From positions 62,001 to 126,000 of the forward strand of contig NZ_JAAIKD010000005.1 of NCBI RefSeq assembly GCF_010820555.1: a stretch of DNA of 64,000 nt, written 5' to 3'. Shown here piece by piece: positions 17,800-26,392 of the stretch. This DNA comes from Psychroflexus aurantiacus. Lineage in GTDB: Bacteria; Bacteroidota; Bacteroidia; Flavobacteriales; Flavobacteriaceae. Under the pieces are notes generated by a model. The model saw nothing but the letters and a program-made list of their open reading frames with translations, made no database searches and was not told where the DNA came from. The position numbers and the translations under genes are program-made. Numbering within the stretch: position 1 is the stretch's first letter; each line of letters opens with the position of its first letter.

Positions 17800-17971
17800 C
17801 TTTAAGTGATAAGGTGTTAGTATTGCTTTGTTAATAAGTTGCAAAGTGATTTCACACACACACACAGCCGAGCAATACATTCTATGACCGCATAAGCCTT
17901 TTATATGGTTTTCCTTAGTTATTATTTTAATAAGTCGACTTCAAATAAAATAATAACTAACATATATATGA

Positions 17972-19261
17972 ATGAAAACACTACCGATTCAACTGCTATT
18001 GCTTTTTTCACTTTTGCTCGTCATTTACAGCTGTGAAAAAGAGGATAGTATCATAGAACAAGAAAATCGCCTTAAAACAGTAGCTTTAGAAGATGCGCAA
18101 GCATTTTTAAGTCAAAGCTGGAAGAAAAATAGTTCAGGTTCAGGAAATTCTTTTATCACTTCGATTTCAGAGGAAATCAATTATGAAGATATAACCAATA
18201 CTGATGAGGAATTGGCGGTCATACCCGTAACAACCACTTATAAACATTTGCAGAGTAGAATTGCGTTGTTAGAAATTGATGGTGAAGTCCAAAGTGTTGT
18301 TGTAAGCTTAAAACCATTTGAGCATTCTACACCTGGTAATTTTTCTGGAGAACTATTAATTACAGATATAAAAGGCAATTTTATAAAAGCATTTAAGGTT
18401 GAGAATAATATATTAGTGATTGAATATATTATCAAAAATAAAATATATAAGAATTATTATGAGGATTTAGATAAAAACTCTAGTTATAACTCCAACGCTA
18501 AAAGTTGTGAAGACTTTGCTGGTACCGAGTGGTGTATTGACGGAGAAGAAGTAATAGTGACAGCTTATTTGCCAACTCCTTACGTTTCACTTTCACACAT
18601 GTATCCTACAGGCGGCGGGGGTGAAGAAAGTAATTGTGAAGTGGGTTGTGACAATAACTGGAATCCTAGCGGCGGTGGAGGTGGTGATGCAAACCTTAAC
18701 CCAGAACCAGAACCTGAATCTGAAAACTGCCCAGAAGGTTTTTATCAAAATTTAGAAGGAGAATGTATCGAAATTTTACCATGCAATACTAATGATGAAA
18801 TATTAGATTCTGCTGCGTTACAGGCTGCATTTGCAGATATATGGGAACAAAGTGGGGCGTTAAACACTGATATTCCAATGGAGTCAAGATTGGAAGAAGG
18901 TGGATGGATCGTTGAAAATAGCGGTCGTTTTGGATTTATTCCATTCGACTCTTCCTGGAGCCGAACTCCTTGTGGTATAAACCCTCCCGCAAATTGGGCT
19001 TCTACTATTCCAGATAACATAGTAGGCTATGTTCATACACATCCTTTTTATCTTGGAGAAGATAGAAGAAGTATATGTCAACAAGCTGAAGCTGAATATC
19101 AGGGAGGACCGAGTGATGATGACTACTTTTTATTAATGGCTATTGCGAGTGAAGTTGGAAACTTTAATATATTAGGTTTCGTTATAGATGGAGAACAAAT
19201 AACTTCATTTGATTTTACAAGAACAGAAAATATGCAAAACTTTAACCGTTGCGGTTACTAA
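17972..19261 (+). CDS. Lipoprotein with C-terminal JAMM/MPN-like domain
   Basis: A 429-residue lipoprotein (lipobox VIYSC) with an N-terminal beta-rich part, a low-complexity Gly/Asn/Pro linker (about residues 210-250) containing a Cys-rich CPEGFYQN element, and a C-terminal domain. That domain contains LEEGGWIVEN, then VGYVHTHP (His355, His357), then PSDDDY (Ser381, Asp384). Glu, HxH and SxxD in this order match the zinc-binding motif of JAB/JAMM metalloproteases and related toxin domains, although the HxH to SxxD gap is longer than usual. Similar domains occur as the C-terminal part of Bacteroidota surface proteins and polymorphic toxins. It heads a run of small exported genes. Function is not established. 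Confidence 0.7.
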   Translation: MKTLPIQLLLLFSLLLVIYSCEKEDSIIEQENRLKTVALEDAQAFLSQSWKKNSSGSGNSFITSISEEINYEDITNTDEELAVIPVTTTYKHLQSRIALLEIDGEVQSVVVSLKPFEHSTPGNFSGELLITDIKGNFIKAFKVENNILVIEYIIKNKIYKNYYEDLDKNSSYNSNAKSCEDFAGTEWCIDGEEVIVTAYLPTPYVSLSHMYPTGGGGEESNCEVGCDNNWNPSGGGGGDANLNPEPEPESENCPEGFYQNLEGECIEILPCNTNDEILDSAALQAAFADIWEQSGALNTDIPMESRLEEGGWIVENSGRFGFIPFDSSWSRTPCGINPPANWASTIPDNIVGYVHTHPFYLGEDRRSICQQAEAEYQGGPSDDDYFLLMAIASEVGNFNILGFVIDGEQITSFDFTRTENMQNFNRCGY

Positions 19262-19278
19262 CTTAAAAAATTATTAAA

Positions 19279-19710
19279 ATGAAAAAGATATTATTGATTT
19301 TATCGCTAATTTTTACAATGTCAACATATGCTCAAACAGAGCAAAAAAATAGTTGTACTCCGGAGCACACTTTCGCTAAGTTTAAAGTAGAACTTTTTTT
19401 AACTAAAAATGAAAAAAGCTACAGAGAAAAAACAGGTACTATAGAGGAGAGCGTAGATAAAATTTCAGCAGTCAAAAATGAAAGCGAATGTATTGCTCTT
19501 AATAATTTTATTGAAAAAAATGACAAATATCATCAAATTAATCAAGGTATCGATACTTCTTTAAAAACGATTTATTATTATAAAACCTCTAATTTTTATT
19601 ATATATTTTGGGGATTTAAACCAGAATATTATAGACCTAGAATGGGTCCTAAGCAGGTTTTTATCGTTGTAAATAAAGATTTGAGTCAACATTGGGAATT
19701 TTATAAATAA
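19279..19710 (+). CDS. Small exported protein, first of a paralogous pair
   Basis: A 143-residue protein with a clear signal peptide (cleavage near STYAQT). The mature part begins NSCTPEHTFAKFKVELFL and ends with SNFYYIFWGF then YYRPRMGP. The next gene encodes a paralogue with the same landmarks. There are two conserved cysteines, one near the mature N-terminus and one in the middle, which may form a disulfide. I do not recognise the family. It starts 17 bases after the JAMM-like lipoprotein and is probably transcribed with it. Confidence 0.7.
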   Translation: MKKILLILSLIFTMSTYAQTEQKNSCTPEHTFAKFKVELFLTKNEKSYREKTGTIEESVDKISAVKNESECIALNNFIEKNDKYHQINQGIDTSLKTIYYYKTSNFYYIFWGFKPEYYRPRMGPKQVFIVVNKDLSQHWEFYK

Positions 19711-19713
19711 TAT

Positions 19714-20142
19714 ATGAAAGGAATAACATTTATTTCAATTATGTTAATTTCTTTTTCAGTTTATAGTCAAACAGATAAGACTAATGCTTGTAGTCCAGAA
19801 CGTCCTTATGGTAAGTTCAAAATAGAAAGATTTTTAACATTTCACGAAAGTGATTATCGTCAAAAATCAGGAACATCAAATGAAAAGACGAGTCAAATTC
19901 AATTGGTTTCCGATTCAAAAGCATGTAAAGCATTAAGGATTTTCATTGCAGAAAATAAAACTTACAAAGAATTTGATCAAAAAATATCTAACGAAGAGAT
20001 TATTTATTTTTATGAGACATCAAATTTCTTTTATGTGTTTTGGGATTATAAACCTGAATTTTTTAGACCTAGAATGGGGCCTCCCAGACCTTTTTTAGTA
20101 GTAAACAAGGATTTCACTCAATCTTGGAATTTTAGATTGTAA
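19714..20142 (+). CDS. Small exported protein, second of a paralogous pair
   Basis: A 142-residue protein with signal peptide (cleavage near SVYSQT), beginning three bases after its paralogue. It shares the N-terminal CSPERPYGKFKIERFL, the two cysteines, and the strongly conserved SNFFYVFW...FFRPRMGP block near the end. Tandem duplication followed by divergence is typical of immunity or ligand-binding proteins under diversifying selection, and the gene before carries a possible toxin-type domain, so an immunity role is a hypothesis only. A terminator follows. Confidence 0.7.
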   Translation: MKGITFISIMLISFSVYSQTDKTNACSPERPYGKFKIERFLTFHESDYRQKSGTSNEKTSQIQLVSDSKACKALRIFIAENKTYKEFDQKISNEEIIYFYETSNFFYVFWDYKPEFFRPRMGPPRPFLVVNKDFTQSWNFRL

Positions 20143-20162
20143 TAAAGAATTAATATTATAAG

Positions 20163-20207
20163 TCAGCTTGTTCAGATTCTATAAATATTGAATAAGCTGA
20201 TTTTTTT
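20163..20207 (+). terminator. Rho-independent terminator after the paralogous pair
   Basis: Arms TCAGCTTGTTCA (20163-20174) and TGAATAAGCTGA (20189-20200) form a 12-pair stem with one wobble, directly followed by seven T residues (20201-20207). Confidence 0.8.
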
Positions 20208-20236
20208 ATTTTTCGGAAAACTCTAATTATATTAAA

Positions 20237-20751
20237 ATGAAAACAATAATTTTAATACTAGTATTTGCTCTTAATATAAGTTGTGTAACAGCTCAAGAAG
20301 TAACATTAAAGAAAGGATTGAAAGTTGAAAATGTTAAAAGAGGGACACACTACAAGACAGATAAAGCTTTATTAAACAAATACCTCGGAATTTGGTCAAC
20401 AAATATAAATTACAAGACATTCAGGTTTGAAATTTTAAAAAAGATAACTGAAGTCAATGGTATTTATATTGACAGGATCGTAGGGAGATATTATTATGAT
20501 GGAAAATCTGACATTTACAAAAGTAATGCAGTATTTGAGAGTAGTGCAATGGAATATGGCCTGGATGTTTTAGAAAAGGGCACTTTAAGATTTAGGATTA
20601 TGACTATGAAAAATTTGGGGTATTAGAGTTTAAATTACTTCAAGACGGTAAAGCAAGTTGGAAATTACTCGAACGCGGAGGTTATAGAGATGAAAGCTTC
20701 ATAAAAGGCTTTTCAGTCCCAACTGAGATGGTATTAACCAGAAAAAAATAG
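20237..20751 (+). pseudogene. Frameshifted exported protein (DUF6705-like)
   Basis: The intact frame gives 129 residues (signal peptide, lipobox-like NISC and then TAQE) and stops at 20626. Reading on in the -1 frame from about 20596 yields DYDYEKFGVLEF and continues to RKK and a stop at 20751, with clear coding character, so one base appears lost near 20593 (the duplex AGG-GAT would restore frame). The combined protein would be about 170 residues with a calycin-like pattern (LGIWSTNINYKTFRFEI, IDRIVGRYYYDG). It resembles what I remember as DUF6705, a family of exported proteins in Flavobacteriia, but this is from memory. It could be a sequencing error or a true lesion. Confidence 0.65.
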
Positions 20752-20774
20752 AAGGGTATTTAAGTCTTATATAA

Positions 20775-20802
20775 CAGAGAAAGTTAATATTGTCTTTCTC
20801 TG
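20775..20802 (+). terminator. Hairpin after the frameshifted gene
   Basis: A perfect nine-base stem, CAGAGAAAG (20775-20783) with CTTTCTCTG (20794-20802), and a ten-base loop. There is no strong T run, so termination is only possible. Confidence 0.4.
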
Positions 20803-20922
20803 GTATTATTTCTGTAAATGGTTTCAAATTAACACAAAAATTTTAATCTTTCTACTGGCAATAGTTTGTATTATAAGCTCAGGTGATTTACGCAGTACCT
20901 GAAACTCAATAAACTAAAAAAA

Positions 20923-21492
20923 ATGAAACATTTATGGATTATTTTACTAGTAACTAGTTTATTCAAATATAATTATTCACAATCTCAAGATATTGATATT
21001 CAAGAAATAAAGGAGATTGATAGTTTACTCGAAAAATCTATTTATTCATTTATAAATACAAAAGAAAAAGAGTTTTCAAATTTTAAAACCACAGGATACA
21101 TTGTTGTTTCATTAGATTATTATAATCAAAAGGCCATTAATAATGAGATATATTCGTCTTACACCATAAAAGACCAATATATTTCTATACGTAAAGACAG
21201 TGATTTTAAATTACCTTTATTATACGCATTTATCAATAAAAAATTAGTTCTCTTATATATCAGCACTGTTGATAAAGAAATCGAGTTTTCAAGAAAATCA
21301 AGAAATCGATTGATTAAGATAATCAATCAATCTCTAGGTGATAAAGAACATTTAGTGGTTTATGATTCGAAAGGAAATAAAATTATTGATGATAAAAACT
21401 TTAACCCAACTGAATCTTATAACATTCATGGAGGAGTAAAACTCAAAATTTACGCTAATAGAAGGATTGAAATAACTAAAAAAAAGTATTAA
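20923..21492 (+). CDS. Exported protein of unknown function
   Basis: A 189-residue protein with a signal peptide (cleavage near YNYSQS), AT-rich codons and many Lys and Ile. No motif is recognised; the middle has alternating hydrophobic residues (LPLLYAFINKKLVLLYIST), suggesting a beta-rich fold. It closes the patch of variable exported genes that started at 17972 and lies 90 bases before the rpsP promoter. The lack of recognisable relatives and base composition fit a strain-specific gene. Confidence 0.6.
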   Translation: MKHLWIILLVTSLFKYNYSQSQDIDIQEIKEIDSLLEKSIYSFINTKEKEFSNFKTTGYIVVSLDYYNQKAINNEIYSSYTIKDQYISIRKDSDFKLPLLYAFINKKLVLLYISTVDKEIEFSRKSRNRLIKIINQSLGDKEHLVVYDSKGNKIIDDKNFNPTESYNIHGGVKLKIYANRRIEITKKKY

Positions 21493-21579
21493 TTCTGAAA
21501 TTTACTTTATACTTAAAACAACTTCAGAAGAGATTCTAATTATCTTAAAGTCAAAGTTCTGTAATTCAAAAAATAAACT

Positions 21580-21587
21580 TACTTTTG
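21580..21587 (+). promoter_or_regulatory. Bacteroidota -7 box of rpsP
   Basis: TACTTTTG fits the TAnnTTTG -7 consensus used by the major sigma factor of Bacteroidota. It is about 50 bases before the chosen rpsP start. A clear -33 TTG is not evident. Confidence 0.5.
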
Positions 21588-21635
21588 CACCTCATTATTA
21601 ATAACGGGAGTCGTGAACTCCAAAATTTAATTTTT

Positions 21636-22217
21636 ATGCCAGTTAAAATAAGATTACAAAGACACGGTAAGAAAGGAAAACCTTTTTACTGGGTTGTCGC
21701 TGCAGATGTTCGTTCAAAAAGAGATGGTAAATACCTTGAGAAATTAGGAATTTACAATCCTGTAACCCAGCCTGCAACTATTGAACTCGATGTTGATGCA
21801 TCTGTGAAATGGTTAAGAAATGGAGCACAGCCAACAGACACTGCAAAACGTATTTTATCTTACAAAGGCGCTTTGATGAAAAAACACCTGTTAGCAGGTG
21901 TGGACAAAGGAGCCTTGACAGAAGAAGAAGCTGAGAAGAAATTCGAAGCCTGGATATCTGAAAAAGAAGATAAAATATCTACTGCTGAAGAGAAAACTGC
22001 TAAAGCTAAAGAAGCTGAAAAGCAAAAAGCACTGGAAGCGGAAAGAGAAGTGAATGCGAAGCGTGAAGCTGAAGCAAAAGCGGCTCAGGAAGAGGAAGAA
22101 GCTAAAGCAAAAGAAGAAGCAGATGCTAAGGCTGCTGCTGAAGCTGAAGCTGCTGCAGAAGCTGAAACTCCTGCTGAAGAAGACGCTTCTGAAGACGAAA
22201 CCAAAAAAGAGGCTTAA
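21636..22217 (+). CDS. rpsP: 30S ribosomal protein S16 with long C-terminal extension
   Basis: The start at 21636 gives MPVKIRLQRHGKKGKPFYW, the conserved S16 N-terminus; a longer frame upstream is not needed. S16 is a small-subunit assembly protein bound to the 5' domain of 16S rRNA. The S16 core occupies about residues 1-85. The rest, some 105 residues, is a highly charged Ala/Glu/Lys-rich helix (AEAKAAQEEEEAKAK) found in Bacteroidota S16 proteins and unlike the roughly 80-residue E. coli protein. rimM follows within 15 bases, the usual pairing. Confidence 0.95.
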   Translation: MPVKIRLQRHGKKGKPFYWVVAADVRSKRDGKYLEKLGIYNPVTQPATIELDVDASVKWLRNGAQPTDTAKRILSYKGALMKKHLLAGVDKGALTEEEAEKKFEAWISEKEDKISTAEEKTAKAKEAEKQKALEAEREVNAKREAEAKAAQEEEEAKAKEEADAKAAAEAEAAAEAETPAEEDASEDETKKEA

Positions 22218-22230
22218 AACGTTTAGTGCG

Positions 22231-22761
22231 ATGACAAAAGACCAGTGTTTTTATTTAGGTCACATCGTGAGTAAATTTAGTTTTAAGGGCGAGTTGCAAA
22301 TCAAATTGGATACCGACGAGCCCGAACTCTATGAAAACCTGGAATCAATTTTTGTGGATTACCGCAATAAATTGATTCCTTTTTTTGTGGAAAAATCCAA
22401 CCTTCAAAAAAGTAACTTACTTCGTGTGAAGCTCGAAGAGGTGGACGAAGAAGCAGATGCCGACGACCTGCTCAAGCGCGATGTTTACTTGCCCTTAGCA
22501 GATTTGCCCAAGTTGGGTCCTGACCAGTTTTACTATCACGAGATCATAGGTTTCAAAGCTGTGGATGAAGTTCATGGCGAGATAGGTTCCATTAAATTTG
22601 TCAATGACCAAAGCATGCAGGCGCTTTTCTTTATCGATTTTAACGGTAGAGAAATCATCATTCCCGTACACGATAAGTTTATCCAAAACATAGACAAGAA
22701 AGAACAAGTCATCTATTTCAAAACTCCGGAAGGCTTAATCGACATGTATCTGGAAGATTAG
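22231..22761 (+). CDS. rimM: 16S rRNA processing protein RimM
   Basis: A 176-residue protein. I place the start at 22231 (MTKDQCFYLGHIVSKFSFKG) because this matches the RimM N-terminus; the frame is open further upstream only by overlapping the low-complexity end of rpsP. The N-terminal RimM domain (about 1-90) is followed by a PRC barrel (YHEIIGFKAVDE onward). RimM helps 30S maturation, binding S19 near the 16S head. It ends nine bases before the convergent rodA gene. Confidence 0.93.
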   Translation: MTKDQCFYLGHIVSKFSFKGELQIKLDTDEPELYENLESIFVDYRNKLIPFFVEKSNLQKSNLLRVKLEEVDEEADADDLLKRDVYLPLADLPKLGPDQFYYHEIIGFKAVDEVHGEIGSIKFVNDQSMQALFFIDFNGREIIIPVHDKFIQNIDKKEQVIYFKTPEGLIDMYLED

Positions 22762-22770
22762 AAGTTCTTT

Positions 22771-24021
22771 CTAATCCAGGCTTTTTCGCTTAGCGTCCAG
22801 CTTAAGGAAAATAAGCACCAGAATAAGAAATCCCCATAATCCCGAACCGCCGTAACTGAAGAAAGGAAGAGGTATTCCCACGGTTGGGAAAAGACCGATG
22901 ACCATGGCGATATTTACAAAGAAGTGAACAAAAAACACAGATAATACAGAGTAACCATAGACTCTGCTAAACTGACTTTTCTGACGTTCTGCCAGATGGT
23001 ACAACCGAAGTATGAGGATGGTAAACAAAATAATAACGAGGCTTGTTCCTAAAAATCCCCACTCTTCACCTACGGTACTAAAAATATAATCGGTATGCTG
23101 TTCCGGCACAAAACGACCCTGAGTCTGCGAGCCTTTTAGCCATCCTTTTCCTGTCCAGCCGCCGCTTCCTATGGCGACTTCACTCTGGTAAAGGTTAAAA
23201 GCGGCACCTCGTATATCGGTGGTTTCACCAATAAGCACATTAAACCTTTCTTTTTGATGAGGTAATAAGACAGAATTCAGAATAAAGTTGACAGAATACG
23301 AAAAGCCAAGCCCTAAAATCAATACCAATATATAGCGCCAAAGTTTGGGTTTTTTCTTTCGATTAAAGAGATAGATGATGATAAACAGAGCAACAAAAAC
23401 CGGTGCAAAAATGCTGAATCCGAATTTAAGCGTAAGGATAAAAATGGCAACCGCCAGAAAACCATAGCTGATATAAAAATGGGGCAAACCTTCTCTGTAA
23501 AGGGGAATCAAAAAAGACAGATAAATGACCGCACTCCCGGCATCTGGCTGGAGCATAATCAGAGCTAAGGGCAGGCCAATAATGGCGAAAGCTTTGAGTT
23601 GGGAGGTGAACCTTGACAAATCATTGTCCATTTCACTGATGTACTTCGCCAGGGCGAGCGCCACAGCAGTTTTCACGAACTCAGCAGGTTGAATGCTAAA
23701 AGATCCAAAGGAATACCAGGCCGTTTGTCCGGCTATGGTTTTTCCAAAGAGAAAAAGACCAACGAGGGAGAGGATCGCCAAAAGATAGATGACATTGGCG
23801 AACCTTTCGAAAAATTTAGTGTCCATCGCAAAGATCACAATGCTGATGACAATTCCCAGGATAATCCAGAACAGCTGTTTGCCGTATATTCTAGATAAGT
23901 CAAAAACACTTTCTTCGGGACCTACAAAGGTGGTTGAGTAGATATTAACCCAGCCAAATCCGATAAGAATAATGATAATAAAGATTGTAAGCCAATCGAT
24001 TTGCAGTAACGTTTTGGGCAT
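22771..24021 (-). CDS. rodA: Rod-shape-determining protein RodA (SEDS glycosyltransferase)
   Basis: A 416-residue polytopic SEDS protein with about ten membrane helices. The family marks are present: QPAEFVKTAVALALAKYI near the middle and the C-terminal PFFSYGGSGLWGF. RodA polymerises peptidoglycan glycan strands with PBP2 during side-wall growth. It is the last gene of the purH-mreB-mreC-mreD-mrdA-rodA series on the minus strand and follows mrdA by two bases. Confidence 0.95.
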   Translation of the reverse strand: MPKTLLQIDWLTIFIIIILIGFGWVNIYSTTFVGPEESVFDLSRIYGKQLFWIILGIVISIVIFAMDTKFFERFANVIYLLAILSLVGLFLFGKTIAGQTAWYSFGSFSIQPAEFVKTAVALALAKYISEMDNDLSRFTSQLKAFAIIGLPLALIMLQPDAGSAVIYLSFLIPLYREGLPHFYISYGFLAVAIFILTLKFGFSIFAPVFVALFIIIYLFNRKKKPKLWRYILVLILGLGFSYSVNFILNSVLLPHQKERFNVLIGETTDIRGAAFNLYQSEVAIGSGGWTGKGWLKGSQTQGRFVPEQHTDYIFSTVGEEWGFLGTSLVIILFTILILRLYHLAERQKSQFSRVYGYSVLSVFFVHFFVNIAMVIGLFPTVGIPLPFFSYGGSGLWGFLILVLIFLKLDAKRKSLD

Positions 24022-24023
24022 TC

Positions 24024-25892
24024 TTACTGGTTAATTTTAAAGGGTTCGCCAGAATAGGGTTTGGCGTATTCATCTTCCAAAGTATTGCTAAGAATCCAAT
24101 TTTCCAAGTCTTTTCTTTCGATGTTGTCTTTTAAGTATTTTTCTATCATGAGGCTGGAAATCCTGCCAGCGTATCTGGATCCCCAGTACCCGTTTTCTAC
24201 AAAAACAGCTAAAGCAATTTTCGGATCCTCTTTGGGAGCAAAGGCGACAAAAATGGAATGATCGGTCAGCTGCATTCGCTCGCCGTCTACAACGGTATAA
24301 TTTTCAGAAGTTCCTGTTTTTCCACAAATTTCAATACCCGGAACCCTCAAATAAGACGCTGTCCCATAATTGAATACATCATGCATGCCCTGTATAATCG
24401 GCTCAAAATGTTTCTTATCTATAGTTGTGACCTGTTTAGTGGTGTATTTTTCGTCTTTTACAGGTGAACCCGCTATAGACTTGACGATATGAGGCCTGTA
24501 AAACCAGCCTTTGTTGGCAATAGCAGCAGTCACGTTTGCCAGTTGAATGGGTGTCGTAAGCACTTCGCCCTGACCAATGGCATTGGAGAGCGTTGCACTT
24601 GCATACCATTGATACGTCGGATAGTTATAGGCCTTATTGTAATACTCTGAATCCGGAAGAAGACCAGGACTACCTACGGGTAAGTCATAGCCCAGATAAT
24701 TTCCAAGGCCAAAACTGGCCATGTGTTTTTGCCAGACATCTATGCCTTTTTGAGGGGTGTCGTACTTTTCGATGGTTCTTCTATAGATTTGAGCAAAATA
24801 GGAATTACAGGAATGGGCGATGCCCGTTACCATTTCGACAGGGCTTGGATGATTGTGACAACCCATTCTTGCTCCCCTGCCATAAGAGTAACCGCCAAAG
24901 CAGTTGAAGCTTTCTTCCAGCCCTACCACGCCTTCCTGCAGGGCTACAAGTCCGGTTAAAGCTTTGAAGGGTGATCCTGGAGCGTAAGTGGCCTGTAGTG
25001 CACGATTATAAAGAGGTTTGCTAATACTATCATACCACAATCGGGTGAAATTTCTGGACCGTTTTCTGCCTACCAGTAAATCCGGGTCGTAAGAGGGTGC
25101 TGTTACCAGACTTAAAATTTCTCCTGTACCTGGTTCTATGGCTACAATTCCGCCGCGTTTTCCTTGTAACAAGAGTTCACCGTAAGCCTGCAGCTCCGCA
25201 TCAATGGTAAGGTGCAGGTCACTGCCTTTTTGGGATAGGGTATCAAATTTTCCGTTTTTGAAAGACTTAATGTTTTTGTTGTGAATATCTCTCAAATAGT
25301 GTTTCACACCTCTTTCGCCTCGTAAGACTTCTTCGTATTGCTCTTCAACACCCTGTTTTCCCTTCAAATCTCCCGATTGGTAATAAGAATTCTGAGAGAT
25401 TTCTCCCTGACCAACCTCAGCAATATATCCCAGAATATTGGCGCTGTGGTCTGCATTATAATCCCTCAGAGATCGCTTTTGAATATAGAAACCTTCGTAT
25501 TTATGCATGCGCTCCTGTAAGTAAGCATATTCTTTTTTGGTGAGTTGAGGCGTAATTAAGGAGGCTAATCTCGGCGAGTATCGCCAGGCTTTCTCCAGTT
25601 GAATTTTAAGCCGATCTGGAGTGAGTTTCAAAAGGCTTGCTAGCTCTAGGGTATCAAATTCCTTGACTTCCAGAGGCACGGCCATCACATCGTAGGCAGG
25701 CTGGTTTGCTACCATAAGCTTTCCGTTTCGATCATAAATGTAGCCCCTCTGCGGATAGTCATATACTTTACGCAAAGAGATGTTTGTGGAAACCTCATCG
25801 TAATTTTCATTTAAAATTTGTAAATAAAACAAACGAATGAGGAAGAGGAAAGCAGCAAAACTGACTAAGAGGATAGGGAGTAATTTTCTCAT
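24024..25892 (-). CDS. mrdA: Penicillin-binding protein 2 (transpeptidase)
   Basis: A 622-residue class B penicillin-binding protein with an N-terminal anchor, a dimerisation domain and a transpeptidase domain. The active-site motifs are visible: the nucleophile Ser in GSPFKA (SxxK), SCN in IAHSCNSYF, and KTGTSE toward the end. It cross-links the glycan made by RodA during elongation. It overlaps mreD by four bases and is followed by rodA, which supports the elongasome operon. Confidence 0.95.
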   Translation of the reverse strand: MRKLLPILLVSFAAFLFLIRLFYLQILNENYDEVSTNISLRKVYDYPQRGYIYDRNGKLMVANQPAYDVMAVPLEVKEFDTLELASLLKLTPDRLKIQLEKAWRYSPRLASLITPQLTKKEYAYLQERMHKYEGFYIQKRSLRDYNADHSANILGYIAEVGQGEISQNSYYQSGDLKGKQGVEEQYEEVLRGERGVKHYLRDIHNKNIKSFKNGKFDTLSQKGSDLHLTIDAELQAYGELLLQGKRGGIVAIEPGTGEILSLVTAPSYDPDLLVGRKRSRNFTRLWYDSISKPLYNRALQATYAPGSPFKALTGLVALQEGVVGLEESFNCFGGYSYGRGARMGCHNHPSPVEMVTGIAHSCNSYFAQIYRRTIEKYDTPQKGIDVWQKHMASFGLGNYLGYDLPVGSPGLLPDSEYYNKAYNYPTYQWYASATLSNAIGQGEVLTTPIQLANVTAAIANKGWFYRPHIVKSIAGSPVKDEKYTTKQVTTIDKKHFEPIIQGMHDVFNYGTASYLRVPGIEICGKTGTSENYTVVDGERMQLTDHSIFVAFAPKEDPKIALAVFVENGYWGSRYAGRISSLMIEKYLKDNIERKDLENWILSNTLEDEYAKPYSGEPFKINQ

Positions 25893-26392
25893 TTACGATT
25901 CTTTCGTATTAAATTTAAGGTGATCATTATCAATAGTATACTAAAAACCGAAGAATAAACAACTTTTTCCAGAAGATATAGTAAATGATTAACACTAAAG
26001 ATTTCCAAGGCAAAAAGAACACTGTGATGGACAATAATCATTAAGCTGACGTAGATAAACCTGGACCGAAATGGAGCGTGGTAAAACTTTAAGGTTTGAT
26101 AATCATAGCTCAGTCCAAAGGCATTTCTCAAAAACAAAGGCCTTAAGTAAGCAATGACGAGGCTTGCTGCGGCATGAATACCGCCACTATCTTCAAAAAC
26201 ATCTATACAGATTCCTAAAAGAAAAGCAAGTACCAGCTTTTGGATAGAATTGACGTTAAAGGGCAGAAGAATGATGAGTAAAGGATAGATGTAGGGGTTG
26301 ACATACCCAAAGACTTCAAAATGATTCAGGATCATGACCTGAACCAGGATGAGTAAAATAAACCTGATCGTATTTATAAAATAGGTTTTCAT
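25889..26392 (-). CDS. mreD: Rod-shape-determining protein MreD
   Basis: A 167-residue protein with about five membrane helices, matching MreD in length and position between mreC and the PBP2 gene. Conserved family cues include GICIDVFEDSGGIHAAASLV. MreD is part of the elongasome membrane complex and modulates MreC. The assignment leans on gene order as well as sequence because MreD is poorly conserved. Confidence 0.9.
   Translation of the reverse strand: MKTYFINTIRFILLILVQVMILNHFEVFGYVNPYIYPLLIILLPFNVNSIQKLVLAFLLGICIDVFEDSGGIHAAASLVIAYLRPLFLRNAFGLSYDYQTLKFYHAPFRSRFIYVSLMIIVHHSVLFALEIFSVNHLLYLLEKVVYSSVFSILLIMITLNLIRKNRK

Noticed and set aside
17853-17866. CA dinucleotide repeat as a phase-variation switch.
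   Set aside because: It is over 100 bases before the next start, outside any coding sequence or recognised promoter, and only seven units long.
22054-22230. Upstream extension of rimM through the rpsP tail.
   Set aside because: The extension is a Lys/Leu-rich shadow of the Ala/Glu-rich rpsP codons; RimM homology begins at the ATG at 22231.
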